This document shows, piece after piece, positions 8,357-18,118 of a DNA stretch of 64,000 nucleotides. The notes below the pieces were generated by a model. That model saw only the letters and a program-made list of their open reading frames with translations, had not been told where the DNA came from and did no database searches. This DNA comes from an uncultured Sphingomonadaceae bacterium (GTDB lineage: Bacteria > Pseudomonadota > Alphaproteobacteria > Sphingomonadales > Sphingomonadaceae): assembly GCA_947499255.1 (NCBI GenBank), contig CANMNF010000003.1, forward strand, positions 310,001 through 374,000, read 5' to 3'. The first letter of the stretch is position 1, and each line of letters opens with the position of its first letter. The position numbers and the translations under genes are program-made.

Positions 8357-8563
8357 ATGCAGATCATGGTTCGCGATAACAATGTCGAGCAGGCTTTGCG
8401 CGCTCTTAAAAAGAAGCTGCAGCGCGAAGGTGTCTATCGCGAGATGAAGCTGCGTCGCCATTACGAAAAGCCCAGCGAAAAGCGCGCCCGTGACAAGGCT
8501 GCTGCTATACGCCGCGCTCGCAAGCTTGAACGCAAGCGTATGGAACGTGACGGTATCAAGTAA
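8357..8563 (+). CDS. rpsU: 30S ribosomal protein S21
   Basis: Small basic protein of the 30S subunit involved in translation initiation. 68 residues from ATG 8357 ([20 protein letters not shown]), then [21 protein letters not shown], the S21 family core, and a very basic C-terminus. The frame is open from 8267, but the family N-terminus begins at 8357 and is preceded by AAGGTGG. Monocistronic by appearance, with a strong terminator 30 bases after the stop. Confidence 0.97.
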   Translation: MQIMVRDNNVEQALRALKKKLQREGVYREMKLRRHYEKPSEKRARDKAAAIRRARKLERKRMERDGIK

Positions 8564-8592
8564 ACTTGAAACCGTAGCTTAGCTAAGCCAAG

Positions 8593-8626
8593 AGGGCGGG
8601 GAAGCAATTCCGCGCCCTTTTGTTTT
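8593..8626 (+). terminator. Intrinsic terminator of rpsU
   Basis: Stem AGGGCGGGG pairs with CCGCGCCCT with one mismatch around the loop AAGCAATT, and is followed by a T-rich run (TTTTGTTTT). It lies about 30 bases after the rpsU stop codon and before the FKBP gene. Confidence 0.85.
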
Positions 8627-8656
8627 GCGCGATTCAATTATTGAGGAAATGACCTG

Positions 8657-9250
8657 ATGGCCGAAGTCACCCGCGTTCCCCTGCAGCCGATTGCCAAAGG
8701 CTCACTGTTAAAGCTGTGGCTTGGCGTGCTTGTCGCTGTGCTGCTGGCCGCCGGCATCGCCTGGGCAGCACAGCCCAAAGGGCTGATCGTAACCGAGCTG
8801 ACCGCTGGTGCAGGCGACGGGGATACGCCCGAACTCACCGATGTGATCTTTATCGACTATGTTGGAAAAACTACCGATGGCACCGAATTTGACCGTTCGC
8901 AGCCCGTCCCGCCACCACCACCGGAAATTGCCGCAGCGATTGGCGACTTGATCCCTGATGGCCAGATGATGGAACTGGCCAGCACAGTGCCCGGTTTTCA
9001 ACAGGCGCTGGTGCAGATGGAACGCGGGGGCAGCTATGAGGTGACCATCCCCGCACGGCTCGCATATGGTGACAACCCGCCTCCCGGGTCGCCGATTGAG
9101 CCTAATGCCGATCTGGTTTTTGAAATCACCCTGCATGAATTCATGAATGAAGCCGAATTGCAGGCGCGCTCATCACAGATCGAAGCGGCGTTGCGTCAGG
9201 CCATGCCCGAGGCGATGGCCCCCCAAGGCGGACCGCCGCCTGCGCAATAA
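8657..9250 (+). CDS. FKBP-type peptidyl-prolyl isomerase, membrane-anchored
   Basis: Catalyses cis-trans isomerisation of proline peptide bonds, probably in the periplasm. 197 residues. One N-terminal helix (about 17-36, LKLWLGVLVAVLLAAGIAWAA) is an uncleaved anchor or signal peptide. The FKBP domain follows, with VIFIDYVGKTTDGTEFDRS, PGFQQALVQMERGGSYEVTIP and LAYGDNPPPGSPIEPNADLVFEI. An insertion of about 30 residues with QPVPPPPPE separates the first strand block from the PGFQQAL helix. The C-terminal tail is rich in Ala, Met and Pro. It sits 3 bases before the DUF4153 gene, so the two are probably co-transcribed. Confidence 0.9.
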   Translation: MAEVTRVPLQPIAKGSLLKLWLGVLVAVLLAAGIAWAAQPKGLIVTELTAGAGDGDTPELTDVIFIDYVGKTTDGTEFDRSQPVPPPPPEIAAAIGDLIPDGQMMELASTVPGFQQALVQMERGGSYEVTIPARLAYGDNPPPGSPIEPNADLVFEITLHEFMNEAELQARSSQIEAALRQAMPEAMAPQGGPPPAQ

Positions 9251-9253
9251 TCC

Positions 9254-11053
9254 ATGAGCGATCCCCGATCATTGGCTGAAGGCGCGCCTCAAACGGGCGC
9301 TGTTGCGCTGGATGAGGAGGAGCTGATCGAGGATTGGCCGCTAAGGCCCTGGGTGCTGGCAGCATTGCTGGGTGTGGGCGGTTTGCTGATCCACTTGCTC
9401 ACCGATATTGATGACCTATGGGACGAGCCCGCCTGGCGTGCTGCCGGCACTAGCTTTGTGTGGTTCGGTTTTCTGGCGCTCGCGTTTTCGCTTAATCGCA
9501 AACGTGCAATCGAAGCAGGGCTGTTTGCTCTGGTCATAGGCCTGATTATGGGCGGCATCGCGTGGCATATGGTCTCCGCCGATGATCAGCACGCGGCGAC
9601 AGAGTTGTCCTTTGCCTCAGGTGTGTTTTTCTCGCTGCTTGCTCTGCCGCTGTTTCAGGCTGGTTTTCACAAGACGCGATTTGCTACTGATTACCGTGCG
9701 ACCCATTTCCATGTCTGGTCCGATGCGATCAGCGGGGCAGGCGCGCTCGCTTTTGTTGGGATATCGTGGCTGTTGCTGCATCTCCTCGATGCGCTGTTTC
9801 AGCTTGTCGGGATTGAGCTCATCCGTGATCTGACGCGGGAATCGTGGTTCGGCTGGATATGGTCGGGCGCGGTTGGCGGTGCGGCGCTGGGTGTGCTGCG
9901 CAACAATTTGAAGATTATCGGCGCGCTGCAACGCGTGGTGATGCTGGTTTTTGCGCTGCTGGCGGTGCCGTTTGCAGCCGCAATTGTGATCTTTCTGGCC
10001 GTGCTTATCGCTTCGGGCGGACAGGCGCTGTGGGCCGCGACCGATGATGCAACGCCGATCCTGCTTAGTTGCGCAGCGGCGTGTTTTATCTTCTTCAACA
10101 CCATTATTCGCGACACCGATGAAGAGCGCAGCAAAAGCCGCATCATGCAAATCGCCGCCGCTGTGCTGGCCGCCTGCATCCTGCCGCTCACCGTGTTTTC
10201 AGCGGTTTCGATGGGCATTCGCATTGATCAATATGGCCTTGCGCCTGAACGCATCTGGGCATTGATCGCGATTGCTATTGCGACCGCTTATGGCTTGGCC
10301 AGCTTTGTGGCGCTGGTGCGCGGCAGGCTGGCGGGGTGGAGCCAGCAATTGCGGCAGGTGTGTTTTAATATGGCGGTGGTGGCCTGCGGCATCGCATTTT
10401 TGCTGGCATTGCCGCTGGTTGATTTTGGCGGTGTATCTGCGCGCAATCAGGTGGACCGGCTGAACGCTGGCAAAGTGACGGCGGAACAGTTCGACTTTGC
10501 GGCACTGCGCTTTGATTTTGGCGCATCGGGTGAAGCTGTACTCGCGGAATTGGCCGAGGGTGAGGGCGAAGTGGCGACGCTCGCCGCCGAAGCGCAGGAA
10601 ATGGATGAGCGGCCTTACGAACGCTTTGGGAAGCAGCGGAATGAAGCGGATCTGGATTTCCGCCTCATCACCGATAATCCGCAATTGCGCCCGCTGGTGG
10701 TCGAATTCCTCCTGTTAGAAAGCTATGTCTGCCGCGAGCAGTGCGTCATTCTTGATTTAGGCCAAAACCGGCGCGGACAGCGGCAAATAGCTGTGCTGAC
10801 CCAGCATCGATATAGCCCGCAGCCCGGCTATGACACCTATGCGATTAGCAAACCGACCGATGGTTGCGAAACGGATTGCTGGCAGGACCGGCCCAAGATC
10901 GAGCTTTCAGACGAATCAAAAGTCGCCATCGAAAAATTCGAGCGCAGCTACATTACCGTTGATGGTGAACCGATTGGCCAACCGCTAAGCGAGGATGCCG
11001 TGGACGGCCTGTCGGCCCAAATCCCGCAAATAACCCAAGCAAACACCGAATAG
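9254..11053 (+). CDS. DUF4153-family multi-pass membrane protein
   Basis: 599 residues. About ten to twelve hydrophobic helices occupy residues ~30-400, starting with PWVLAALLGVGGLLIHLLTD. Conserved patterns of the DUF4153 family are present, including HFHVWSDAISGAGALAFVGISW. The last ~190 residues are a soluble domain (AEQFDFAALRFDFGASGE onward) with four cysteines, two of them in CREQC and two in CETDC. No enzymatic motif is visible. It lies directly after the FKBP gene and 38 bases before gatC. Function unknown; the topology suggests an inner-membrane protein with a large C-terminal soluble domain. Confidence 0.85.
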   Translation: MSDPRSLAEGAPQTGAVALDEEELIEDWPLRPWVLAALLGVGGLLIHLLTDIDDLWDEPAWRAAGTSFVWFGFLALAFSLNRKRAIEAGLFALVIGLIMGGIAWHMVSADDQHAATELSFASGVFFSLLALPLFQAGFHKTRFATDYRATHFHVWSDAISGAGALAFVGISWLLLHLLDALFQLVGIELIRDLTRESWFGWIWSGAVGGAALGVLRNNLKIIGALQRVVMLVFALLAVPFAAAIVIFLAVLIASGGQALWAATDDATPILLSCAAACFIFFNTIIRDTDEERSKSRIMQIAAAVLAACILPLTVFSAVSMGIRIDQYGLAPERIWALIAIAIATAYGLASFVALVRGRLAGWSQQLRQVCFNMAVVACGIAFLLALPLVDFGGVSARNQVDRLNAGKVTAEQFDFAALRFDFGASGEAVLAELAEGEGEVATLAAEAQEMDERPYERFGKQRNEADLDFRLITDNPQLRPLVVEFLLLESYVCREQCVILDLGQNRRGQRQIAVLTQHRYSPQPGYDTYAISKPTDGCETDCWQDRPKIELSDESKVAIEKFERSYITVDGEPIGQPLSEDAVDGLSAQIPQITQANTE

Positions 11054-11091
11054 CTTGAAGCTCCTCGCACGTCCCGCTAACGCTTCGCCCC

Positions 11092-11394
11092 ATGTCAGTC
11101 ACCCGAGAAGATGTTGCCAAGATAGCCTCTTTGGCACGTATCAAAATGGACGAGAGCGATCTCGACACCCTTGTCCCTGAATTCAACGCCATCCTGGGCT
11201 TTGTCGAACAGCTTGGCGAGGTGGATACCGCCGATGTTGAGCCGATGACAGCTGTCATCCCGCAAGCCTTGCGCCTACGCGATGATGTGGTCGATGCCGA
11301 TCCGCTGACAGGCGGTGGCAAGCGCGATGATGTGCTCGCCAATGCGCCTGTGGCAGAGCATGGATTTTTCGCCGTTCCCAAGGTGATCGAATAA
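11092..11394 (+). CDS. gatC: Asp/Glu-tRNA(Asn/Gln) amidotransferase subunit C
   Basis: Small subunit of the GatCAB amidotransferase, which converts Glu-tRNA-Gln and Asp-tRNA-Asn to the correctly charged tRNAs. 100 residues with the family features [34 protein letters not shown] and [15 protein letters not shown]. GatC stabilises GatA and GatB. The gatA ATG directly abuts the gatC TAA with a 1-base overlap (TAATG). A Met at residue 1 with no strong upstream ribosome-binding site is still the best start, because the family begins with this segment. Confidence 0.96.
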   Translation: MSVTREDVAKIASLARIKMDESDLDTLVPEFNAILGFVEQLGEVDTADVEPMTAVIPQALRLRDDVVDADPLTGGGKRDDVLANAPVAEHGFFAVPKVIE

Positions 11395-12875
11395 TGGCTG
11401 AGCTAACCAACCTTACCCTTAAAGCGATCCGCGATGGCGTTGCTGGCGGTGATTTCACCGCGCGCGAAGTGGCACAAGGTTTCAACGCGCAAATCGCGGC
11501 TGCGGATAAGCTCAACGCTTTCATCACGCCGACGCCCGATCATGCGCTGGCTGCGGCCGATGCGGTTGATGCCAAACGCGCTGCCGGGGAAGAGCTGGGC
11601 GCGCTTGCCGGTGTGCCCATTGGCATGAAAGATCTGTTCGCCACCAATGGCGTGCAGACCAGCGCAGCTAGCCACATGCTCGAAGGCTTCACCCCGCATT
11701 ATGAAAGCACCGTATCCCAGAAATTGTGGGATGCAGGCGCTGGGATGCTGGGCAAGCTCAACCTTGATCAATTCGCGATGGGTAGCTCGAATGAGACAAG
11801 CCACTTTGGCAATGTGGTAAACCCGTGGAAGAGCGCTGGCAGCAATGAAGCGCTGGCGCCGGGTGGGTCTTCGGGTGGTTCTTCCGCTGCGGTTGCAGCA
11901 CGGTTATGCCCTGCGGCAACTGGCACTGATACTGGCGGATCAATCCGTCAGCCTGCCGCTTTCACCGGTATTGCCGGGATTAAGCCGACCTATGGCCGCT
12001 GTTCGCGCTGGGGCATTGTTGCCTTTGCCAGCTCGCTTGATCAGGCAGGCTCTATGGCCCGCACAGTTGAAGATTGCGCGATTATGCTGGGCGCGATGGC
12101 CGGTTTTGATCCCAAGGATTCGACCAGTATTGATGCGCCTGTGCCCGATTGGGCAGGCGCGCTTTCGGGTGATCTTACAGGCAAGAAAGTCGGCATTCCC
12201 AAGGAATACCGCGTCGATGGCATGGATGCCGAGATTGACGCATCATGGGAAGAAGGCAAAGCATGGCTGCGCGATGCTGGGGCCAAGATCGTCGATATCT
12301 CATTGCCGCACACCAAATATGCGCTGCCAGCCTATTACATTGTCGCCCCGGCTGAAGCCTCATCCAATCTCGCGCGCTATGATGGCGTGCGGTATGGCCT
12401 GCGCGATCTGCCAGAGGGTTCCGGCCTGCAGGATATGTATGCCGCCACGCGTGCTGCGGGCTTTGGTGATGAGGTCAAGCGCCGCATTTTGATCGGCACC
12501 TATGTTCTGTCAGCGGGCTATTACGATGCGTATTATACCCAAGCGATGAAAGTGCGCACGCTGATCCAGCGCGATTTTGATGCCGCCTTTGCGCAATGCG
12601 ATGTGATCCTTGCGCCCACCACGCCCACGGCAGCGTTTGCCTTGGGTGATAAAGCGGATGATCCGCTGGCGATGTATCTCAACGATGTCTTTGCAGTGCC
12701 TGCCTCCATGGCCGGATTGCCCGCAATGAGCGTGCCCGCCCGCCTTAACAGCGCCGGCCTGCCACTGGGCCTGCAGATCATCGGCAAAGCGATGGATGAA
12801 CAAGGCGTGCTAAACGCTGGCCTCGCTTTGGAGGAGCGCGCCAATTATGTTGCAGTGCCGAAGAGATGGTGGTAA
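11394..12875 (+). CDS. gatA: Asp/Glu-tRNA(Asn/Gln) amidotransferase subunit A
   Basis: Amidase subunit that releases ammonia from glutamine for transfer to the misacylated tRNA. 493 residues. Catalytic Lys in [14 protein letters not shown] (about residue 79). The amidase signature [19 protein letters not shown] is followed by [15 protein letters not shown], which contain the Ser-cisSer pair of the Ser-Lys triad. Length is normal for GatA. Translationally linked to gatC, whereas gatB lies about 3 kb further on beyond a glycan block. Confidence 0.97.
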   Translation: MAELTNLTLKAIRDGVAGGDFTAREVAQGFNAQIAAADKLNAFITPTPDHALAAADAVDAKRAAGEELGALAGVPIGMKDLFATNGVQTSAASHMLEGFTPHYESTVSQKLWDAGAGMLGKLNLDQFAMGSSNETSHFGNVVNPWKSAGSNEALAPGGSSGGSSAAVAARLCPAATGTDTGGSIRQPAAFTGIAGIKPTYGRCSRWGIVAFASSLDQAGSMARTVEDCAIMLGAMAGFDPKDSTSIDAPVPDWAGALSGDLTGKKVGIPKEYRVDGMDAEIDASWEEGKAWLRDAGAKIVDISLPHTKYALPAYYIVAPAEASSNLARYDGVRYGLRDLPEGSGLQDMYAATRAAGFGDEVKRRILIGTYVLSAGYYDAYYTQAMKVRTLIQRDFDAAFAQCDVILAPTTPTAAFALGDKADDPLAMYLNDVFAVPASMAGLPAMSVPARLNSAGLPLGLQIIGKAMDEQGVLNAGLALEERANYVAVPKRWW

Positions 12876-13012
12876 AAATGTGCTTCCGAGCGGAACATGT
12901 TCAGTTACTTATTTGGACATTAAAGGCTTTGGTTTAAGCAACTCTACAGTATGAGCTTATCTGCGAGATAGCCTCTGTAGTCTCTCCAGAACGGGTTCTA
13001 GCAAGGCCGATT
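12876..13012. other. AT-richer intergenic stretch before the glycan block
   Basis: 137 bases between gatA and the sulfotransferase gene. Visibly richer in A and T than the flanking genes, for example around TTTGGACATTAAAGGCTTTG. No hairpin with a T-run is seen after gatA. It probably carries the promoter of the following three genes, but no convincing -35/-10 pair stands out. Confidence 0.35.
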
Positions 13013-13756
13013 ATGTATTCCGTTTCTCTGCTCAGGAACTGCAATCCAGCAAGTTTGCGCCGGTATCTGGGTCTATCAGGGGTGGTTCGCGCGCTTGATC
13101 CTGCCTACGATCCGGCCAAAGCGAAATACTCGCTTGAACCTTTTATCCGCACGCGCAGCATCTTTGTCCATATCCCCAAAGCAGCAGGCGTATCGGTGGC
13201 GCGTGGGTTATATGGCAATATGGCGTTTGGTCACAGAAAGCTATGCGATTACAAGCGCATCTTTCGTCCAGCCATCTTCGATGCGATGTACAAATTCACC
13301 ATTGTGCGCAATCCCTTCGACAGGCTGCATTCTGCCTACAGTTTCCTCAAAACCGGAGGAATGAGCGCGGCAGATCAAGAGTTCAGTGACCTGGTGCTAA
13401 GTGCCTACCCTGATTTTCGGGCATTTGTTCTGGATGGATTGCATGAACAGCGCGTGCAGGAATATTTCCATTTCATCCCCCAACATGATTTTCTGGTCAA
13501 TCAGGATGGCAATCTTGCGGATATCGATTTTGTCGGCCGGTTTGAAACGTTATCGCAGGATTTTGCGCTGATAAGCGAACAGGTGAACCCGGCCGCTCAG
13601 CTCAAGCATGAAAACAAATCAACCGGCCGAGAGCGCGGAGATTACCGGCGGCATTATACGCCGGAGATGGTTGATCGCGTAAGCGCCGTTTATGGCAAGT
13701 GCATGCAGCTGCTTGATTACGGATTTGATCCGGTTAGTAAGGAGGCTGCATCCTGA
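13013..13756 (+). CDS. Sulfotransferase family 2 protein (carbohydrate sulfotransferase-like)
   Basis: Likely transfers sulfate from PAPS to a carbohydrate. 247 residues. The 5'-phosphosulfate-binding motif is IFVHIPKAAGVSVARGLYG at about 50-68, and the 3'-phosphate motif is IVRNPFDRLHSAYSF at about 97-111, as in PF03567-type enzymes. No signal peptide or membrane helix is clear, so it is probably cytoplasmic and acts on a surface-polymer precursor. Its stop overlaps the next start as TGATG. It forms a block with two glycosyltransferases between gatA and gatB. The acceptor is unknown. Confidence 0.85.
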   Translation: MYSVSLLRNCNPASLRRYLGLSGVVRALDPAYDPAKAKYSLEPFIRTRSIFVHIPKAAGVSVARGLYGNMAFGHRKLCDYKRIFRPAIFDAMYKFTIVRNPFDRLHSAYSFLKTGGMSAADQEFSDLVLSAYPDFRAFVLDGLHEQRVQEYFHFIPQHDFLVNQDGNLADIDFVGRFETLSQDFALISEQVNPAAQLKHENKSTGRERGDYRRHYTPEMVDRVSAVYGKCMQLLDYGFDPVSKEAAS

Positions 13757-14580
13757 TGGAGGCGATGACTTCCCAATTTCCCGTCTATGTGATCAATCTG
13801 CCATCATCGACCGATCGGTTGGAGCGGATTGAGCGGTTGCTCACATCGCTTGGCACCGGGTTCGAAGTCGTGCCCGCAATTTTCGGCGCAGACCTGCCTG
13901 AAAGCGAATTGCGCAAATTTGACAATTTTGACCAGATGGATCTGGGGCCGGGCGAATATGGCTGTTTGCTCAGCCATGTGACAGCGTGGAAAAGGTTGAT
14001 CGCATCGGGTGAGGATTACGCCTTTGTCCTCGAAGATGATTTGCACTTTGCGCAAACCCTTGATCCGAAATGGTTGCAAGCTTTGCCAGCCGATAATCCG
14101 TGGGTTCTCAAACTGGAGACTTTCGGCCATCCGATCACAATTCGGCGTGAAGCGGTTGCAAGCTTCGGCAAGCGCGGCATTTATGAACTTCTTTCCGACC
14201 ACGGCGGAACCGGTAGCTATGCGATTTCCCGTGCTGGGGCACAATTTCTGCTCGCACGATACAGACAGATGCAGCGCGCTATCGATACAGAAATGTTCTC
14301 GCCCAATAGGCGCACGATCGATGTCACGGGTATGGCGATTTATCAGATGGTGCCCGCCCCCTGCTTGCAGGACATGTTTCTCCCTCCCAATGAGCGCGAT
14401 CTTGCAGTCGCCAGTACGATCGGTGCTGACCGCGCAGACAACCGGGAACTCAAACGCCAAGCGCTGGGCAAACGGTTAATGCGTCAGGCACGCAAATTGA
14501 TCGGCCCCATCTATCGCAAAGCGTATTCTCTGGCGCTCATGCCGCAAGGGCTGGCCAGAGTGAATGCGAAGTTTCGTTAG
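13756..14580 (+). CDS. Glycosyltransferase family 25 protein
   Basis: GT25 enzymes add sugars, commonly galactose, to LPS or protein. 274 residues. The N-terminal hallmark is PVYVINLPSSTDRLERIERL (about 9-28). GEYGCLLSHVTAWKRLI is followed by the DxD-containing FVLEDDLHF at about 90-98, and later GGTGSYAISRAGAQ. The C-terminal ~50 residues are basic and may contact the membrane. Coupled to the sulfotransferase gene by a one-base overlap, which suggests action on the same glycan. The donor sugar is not inferable. Confidence 0.88.
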   Translation: MEAMTSQFPVYVINLPSSTDRLERIERLLTSLGTGFEVVPAIFGADLPESELRKFDNFDQMDLGPGEYGCLLSHVTAWKRLIASGEDYAFVLEDDLHFAQTLDPKWLQALPADNPWVLKLETFGHPITIRREAVASFGKRGIYELLSDHGGTGSYAISRAGAQFLLARYRQMQRAIDTEMFSPNRRTIDVTGMAIYQMVPAPCLQDMFLPPNERDLAVASTIGADRADNRELKRQALGKRLMRQARKLIGPIYRKAYSLALMPQGLARVNAKFR

Positions 14581-14639
14581 ACAGCTTTGTGCAGTATCGC
14601 AGGTGACACACAGCAGCGGCTCGTTTACCTGATTGCGCC

Positions 14640-15878
14640 ATGGTCACGCAGCCTGATGCAAGTTCTGAGTTGCCTTCTTCTTTAAAGGCAGAGCGATTGC
14701 AGCAATCGCCTTTGATACCATGTCTTGTTTATCTGCCGCATTCTTATTCCGGTAAGGGTCCGGCAGAAAGCTGCGTCCAAATCATCCGATATTTTGAAGA
14801 GGAAGGCATTGCGCCTGCCCTTTATGTGGGACGAAGCAAAAGCAGCGTTGCTCCTTCCATTGCATTGCGTACTGCCATGCGCGGGCTGGCAGGTGCGCTC
14901 CCCTGGCGGTTGATCAACAGACGCGCCAAGGACAAGCTGGATGCGCAATTTCGCAAAGCGCTGACGCAGAAAGCTCGCAAAGGCATTGCTTACTTTTGGC
15001 CGGGCGATGATGGGGCGCTGGTGCAAGATGCCAAGGCTCATGGCTGGATCACCGTGCGCGAGATGACCAACAGGACTTTGGCCGCCGCAAAAAGCAGCCT
15101 GGACAAAGGGTTCGCGCGTGTCGGGGAGGAGCGTCCCCATCACATCACGCAGCAACTGGTTGATCAGGAAAATGCGCTGTTGAAGCAGTATGATCTGATT
15201 TTCTCAAGCAATGCGCAAGTTGATCAATCGCTTTTGGATGCAGGCGTTGCGCCAGAACGGATCCTGCCCACCACATTTGGCTGGAACGCCGATAGATTTG
15301 CAGGGACACAGCCGCGCGCCAAACCGGAGGCAGGCAGGCCGATCATTATTGGCAATCTTGGCACGTTGTCGATTGGCAAAGGCATTTGCGACCTGCTCGA
15401 TGCGTGGAGCAAGGTTTCCACCAATGCTGAACTGCACCTCGCCGGTCCTGTCGATTGGAGCGTAGAGCAACGGCTCAAAGATGCCGCCGCCGCCGATCCA
15501 AGGATCAAGCCTGTTGGTTATATCGACAATATCGAACGCTTTTTCAGCCAATGCGATATTGTTGTCCTGCCCACTCTGGATGAGGGAGGGCCGCAGGTCA
15601 CTTATGAAGCCTGCGCGGCGAATACGGCGATTGTGGCGACGGATATGGCGGCTGCACGCGTGCTTAAGGATGATAGCAATGCCCTGATTGTGCCACCGCA
15701 TTCACCCGCTGCTTTGGCCAAAGCGATCAACCTTTTGGCAACAGATGCGCCCCGCCGCGATAGGTTGGCCGCGCAAGCGCGCGAAGATGTGAACGCATTT
15801 GCCTATAGCCGCGTTGGTGCGCGCCGCGCGCGACAATTGCGTGAAGCGCTCAAAACATTGCAAGGTGCTGCGCGCTGA
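14640..15878 (+). CDS. Glycosyltransferase, GT-B fold (GT1/GT4-like)
   Basis: 412 residues. The C-terminal half is a Glycos_transf_1 domain: IIGNLGTLSIGKGICDLLDAW, then ELHLAGPV, VGYIDNIERFFSQCDIVVLP and the E-x7-E-type motif DEGGPQVTYEACAANTAIV. This fits a retaining GT4-like enzyme. The N-terminal half is more divergent, containing VYLPHSYSGKGPAESCVQI. It starts 59 bases after the GT25 gene and probably belongs to the same unit. Likely role: polysaccharide or LPS decoration. Substrates unknown. Confidence 0.85.
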   Translation: MVTQPDASSELPSSLKAERLQQSPLIPCLVYLPHSYSGKGPAESCVQIIRYFEEEGIAPALYVGRSKSSVAPSIALRTAMRGLAGALPWRLINRRAKDKLDAQFRKALTQKARKGIAYFWPGDDGALVQDAKAHGWITVREMTNRTLAAAKSSLDKGFARVGEERPHHITQQLVDQENALLKQYDLIFSSNAQVDQSLLDAGVAPERILPTTFGWNADRFAGTQPRAKPEAGRPIIIGNLGTLSIGKGICDLLDAWSKVSTNAELHLAGPVDWSVEQRLKDAAAADPRIKPVGYIDNIERFFSQCDIVVLPTLDEGGPQVTYEACAANTAIVATDMAAARVLKDDSNALIVPPHSPAALAKAINLLATDAPRRDRLAAQAREDVNAFAYSRVGARRARQLREALKTLQGAAR

Positions 15879-15964
15879 TCATCGCGATTTTGTGTGTTCG
15901 ATGATGGGAATTTGACCCAAATCCCCCTTTCCCTTGCGCAAGCTTCATCCTATCGCTGCTTTCC

Positions 15965-17464
15965 ATGAGCAATTATCGCATCCAAGGCGCAACTGGTGAA
16001 TGGGAGGTCGTGATCGGCCTTGAAGTTCACGCGCAGATCACCACCAAAGCCAAACTGTTTTCTGGCGCCTCCACCGAATTTGGCGCAGAGCCTAACGCGC
16101 AGGTCAGCCTGGTTGACGCGGCCATGCCCGGCATGTTGCCTGTGCTCAACCGTGAATGCGTGCGCCAAGCGGTGCGCACCGGCATGGCAATCGAAGCGCA
16201 GATCAACAAATGGTCCCGCTTTGACCGCAAGAATTATTTCTATGCCGATCTTCCCCAAGGCTATCAGATCAGCCAGCTGTATCACCCGATTGTGGGTGAA
16301 GGCGAGCTGACGATTGATGCCGATGACAAGGCGGGCATTCCCGAAGATAAAGTCATCGGGATTGAACGCATTCATATCGAACAAGACGCCGGGAAACTGA
16401 TGCATGATCAGCATCCCACCATGTCTTATGTCGATTTGAACCGCACCGGCGTCGCCTTGATGGAAATCGTTTCGCGCCCGGATATGACCTCTCCGGCAGA
16501 GGCGGGGGCGTATATTCGCAAATTGCGCGCGATCCTGCGTTATGTGGGCAGCTGCGATGGCAATATGGAAGAAGGCTCGATGCGCGCCGATGTTAATGTC
16601 TCGGTGCGCAAAGTGGGCGATACGCAGCTTGGCACGCGAACTGAAACCAAGAATGTGAACTCAGTGCGCTTTGTGATGCAGGCGATTGAGCATGAAGTGC
16701 AGCGCCAGATTGATGTGATCGAAGATGGCGGCAAAATCGTGCAGGAAACGCGCCTGTTCGATCCGGGCACAGGCTCCACACGCAGCATGCGCAGCAAAGA
16801 AGACGCGCATGATTATCGCTACTTCCCCGATCCCGATTTGCTGCCGCTGGAATTGGACGATGGCTTTGTCGAAGAATGCCGCGCCAGCCTGCCCGAACTG
16901 CCCGATGCCAAGCGCAAGCGATATGAAAGTGATCTGGGCCTAACGCCTTATAATGCCCGCGAATTGACCGCCGAGGTGGAGACCTTTGCACGCTTTGAAA
17001 CGCTGCTGAGTGTCGCGGCCAAAGTGATGGGCAAAAGCGAGGCCAAGGTGGCAACGCAAGTGGCCAATTGGTCGCTTTCTGTCGCGCCCGGTGTGATCAA
17101 ATCGCTGGGTGACGAAGCTGATCTGTCCAACGCCACGCCCGAACGCCAATCCGCCATTCTGGCAATGCAGGATAGAAGCGAGATTTCCGGCCGACAGGCC
17201 AAGGAAATCTACGAAATCGTCCTGAAAACGGGGCGCGAGCCGGATGAAATTGCTGACACAGAAGGCTTGAAACAAGTTAGCGATACCGGCGCGATTGAGG
17301 CCGCGATCGATGATATTCTTGCCAACAATCAAGACAAGGTCGAACAATATCGCGGCGGCAAAGACAAACTGTACGGCTTCTTTGTTGGGCAAACAATGAA
17401 AGCGATGCAAGGCAAAGCAAACCCGCAAGTCGTGAACCAGATTTTGAAGAGCAAATTGGGGTGA
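15965..17464 (+). CDS. gatB: Asp/Glu-tRNA(Asn/Gln) amidotransferase subunit B
   Basis: Kinase and tRNA-binding subunit of GatCAB: it phosphorylates the misacylated Glu or Asp and receives ammonia from GatA. 499 residues. Signatures include [61 protein letters not shown] and the C-terminal YqeY-like tail ending [17 protein letters not shown]. Full length. Separated from gatCA by the sulfotransferase/glycosyltransferase block, which is discussed as a finding. Confidence 0.97.
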   Translation: MSNYRIQGATGEWEVVIGLEVHAQITTKAKLFSGASTEFGAEPNAQVSLVDAAMPGMLPVLNRECVRQAVRTGMAIEAQINKWSRFDRKNYFYADLPQGYQISQLYHPIVGEGELTIDADDKAGIPEDKVIGIERIHIEQDAGKLMHDQHPTMSYVDLNRTGVALMEIVSRPDMTSPAEAGAYIRKLRAILRYVGSCDGNMEEGSMRADVNVSVRKVGDTQLGTRTETKNVNSVRFVMQAIEHEVQRQIDVIEDGGKIVQETRLFDPGTGSTRSMRSKEDAHDYRYFPDPDLLPLELDDGFVEECRASLPELPDAKRKRYESDLGLTPYNARELTAEVETFARFETLLSVAAKVMGKSEAKVATQVANWSLSVAPGVIKSLGDEADLSNATPERQSAILAMQDRSEISGRQAKEIYEIVLKTGREPDEIADTEGLKQVSDTGAIEAAIDDILANNQDKVEQYRGGKDKLYGFFVGQTMKAMQGKANPQVVNQILKSKLG

Positions 17465-17477
17465 GGAACTCGCAGTA

Positions 17478-17500
17478 CTGGCTTGCGCCAGGTTAAGTCT
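17478..17500 (+). terminator. Weak hairpin after gatB
   Basis: CTGGC (17478-17482) pairs with GCCAG (17487-17491) around TTGC, followed by GTTAAGTCT. The stem is short and the T-run poor, so termination here is only possible. Confidence 0.3.
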
Positions 17501-17539
17501 GTTTATAGCATATGGCTTCTAGATCTCGTGGGGGGAATT

Positions 17540-18118
17540 ATGAAGTCTTTTGCCATTGGCGCCGCACTGCTTTGCGCGCCTCTTACTGCGTTGGCTCAGG
17601 AAGCGCCGCAAACTGATGCCGAATGGATGCGCGTTGTGCCGGAAGAGAGCACTATCGCGATGCCCGATCTCGCCTTTGAGGAAGATCAGAGCGACATCGA
17701 CGATTACGAGAAGTATTATTATTTTCACCGCGACGACACAGATTTTCCATCGGCACTGACGGATTTGCGTGAATGTGATGCGCATTCCAGAGGTTTATTT
17801 CGTGGAAATTACGGAGCCGATCCTTCCATGATGGCCTTATACGGTGTTGGCGGGGTGATTGGGGGGGTGATCGGCAGCGCTATTTCAAATGCGATTTACG
17901 GTTCTGCAGAAGAGCGGCTGAAACGTCGGATCAACATGCGCCGCTGTATGTTTTTCAAAGGGTATTCGCGTTACGGGCTGAATAAGGGTGTTTGGCAGGA
18001 GTTCAATTTTGAAGAAGGCAATAGCAATCATGCCGAAGAGTATCGCCAAACCCGTTTGATGATGCAGGCACGGGTGGCCTCCGGGCCTAAACCAGAAGCG
18101 GGGGAGTTGGGCCTGTGA
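17540..18118 (+). CDS. Secreted protein of unknown function with a glycine-zipper segment
   Basis: 192 residues from ATG 17540, preceded by GGGGGGAA; an earlier in-frame start at 17483 would spoil the signal peptide. Signal peptide MKSFAIGAALLCAPLTALAQ. The N-terminal region is acidic (FEEDQSDIDDYEKYYYFHRDD). A central glycine-zipper-like stretch, GVGGVIGGVIGSAISNAI (about residues 116-133), is the kind that inserts in or packs against membranes. Two Cys residues (RECDAHS and RRCMFF) flank it and could pair. No family recognised. The stop overlaps the next start as GTGA, so the two proteins are probably made together. Confidence 0.75.
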   Translation: MKSFAIGAALLCAPLTALAQEAPQTDAEWMRVVPEESTIAMPDLAFEEDQSDIDDYEKYYYFHRDDTDFPSALTDLRECDAHSRGLFRGNYGADPSMMALYGVGGVIGGVIGSAISNAIYGSAEERLKRRINMRRCMFFKGYSRYGLNKGVWQEFNFEEGNSNHAEEYRQTRLMMQARVASGPKPEAGELGL

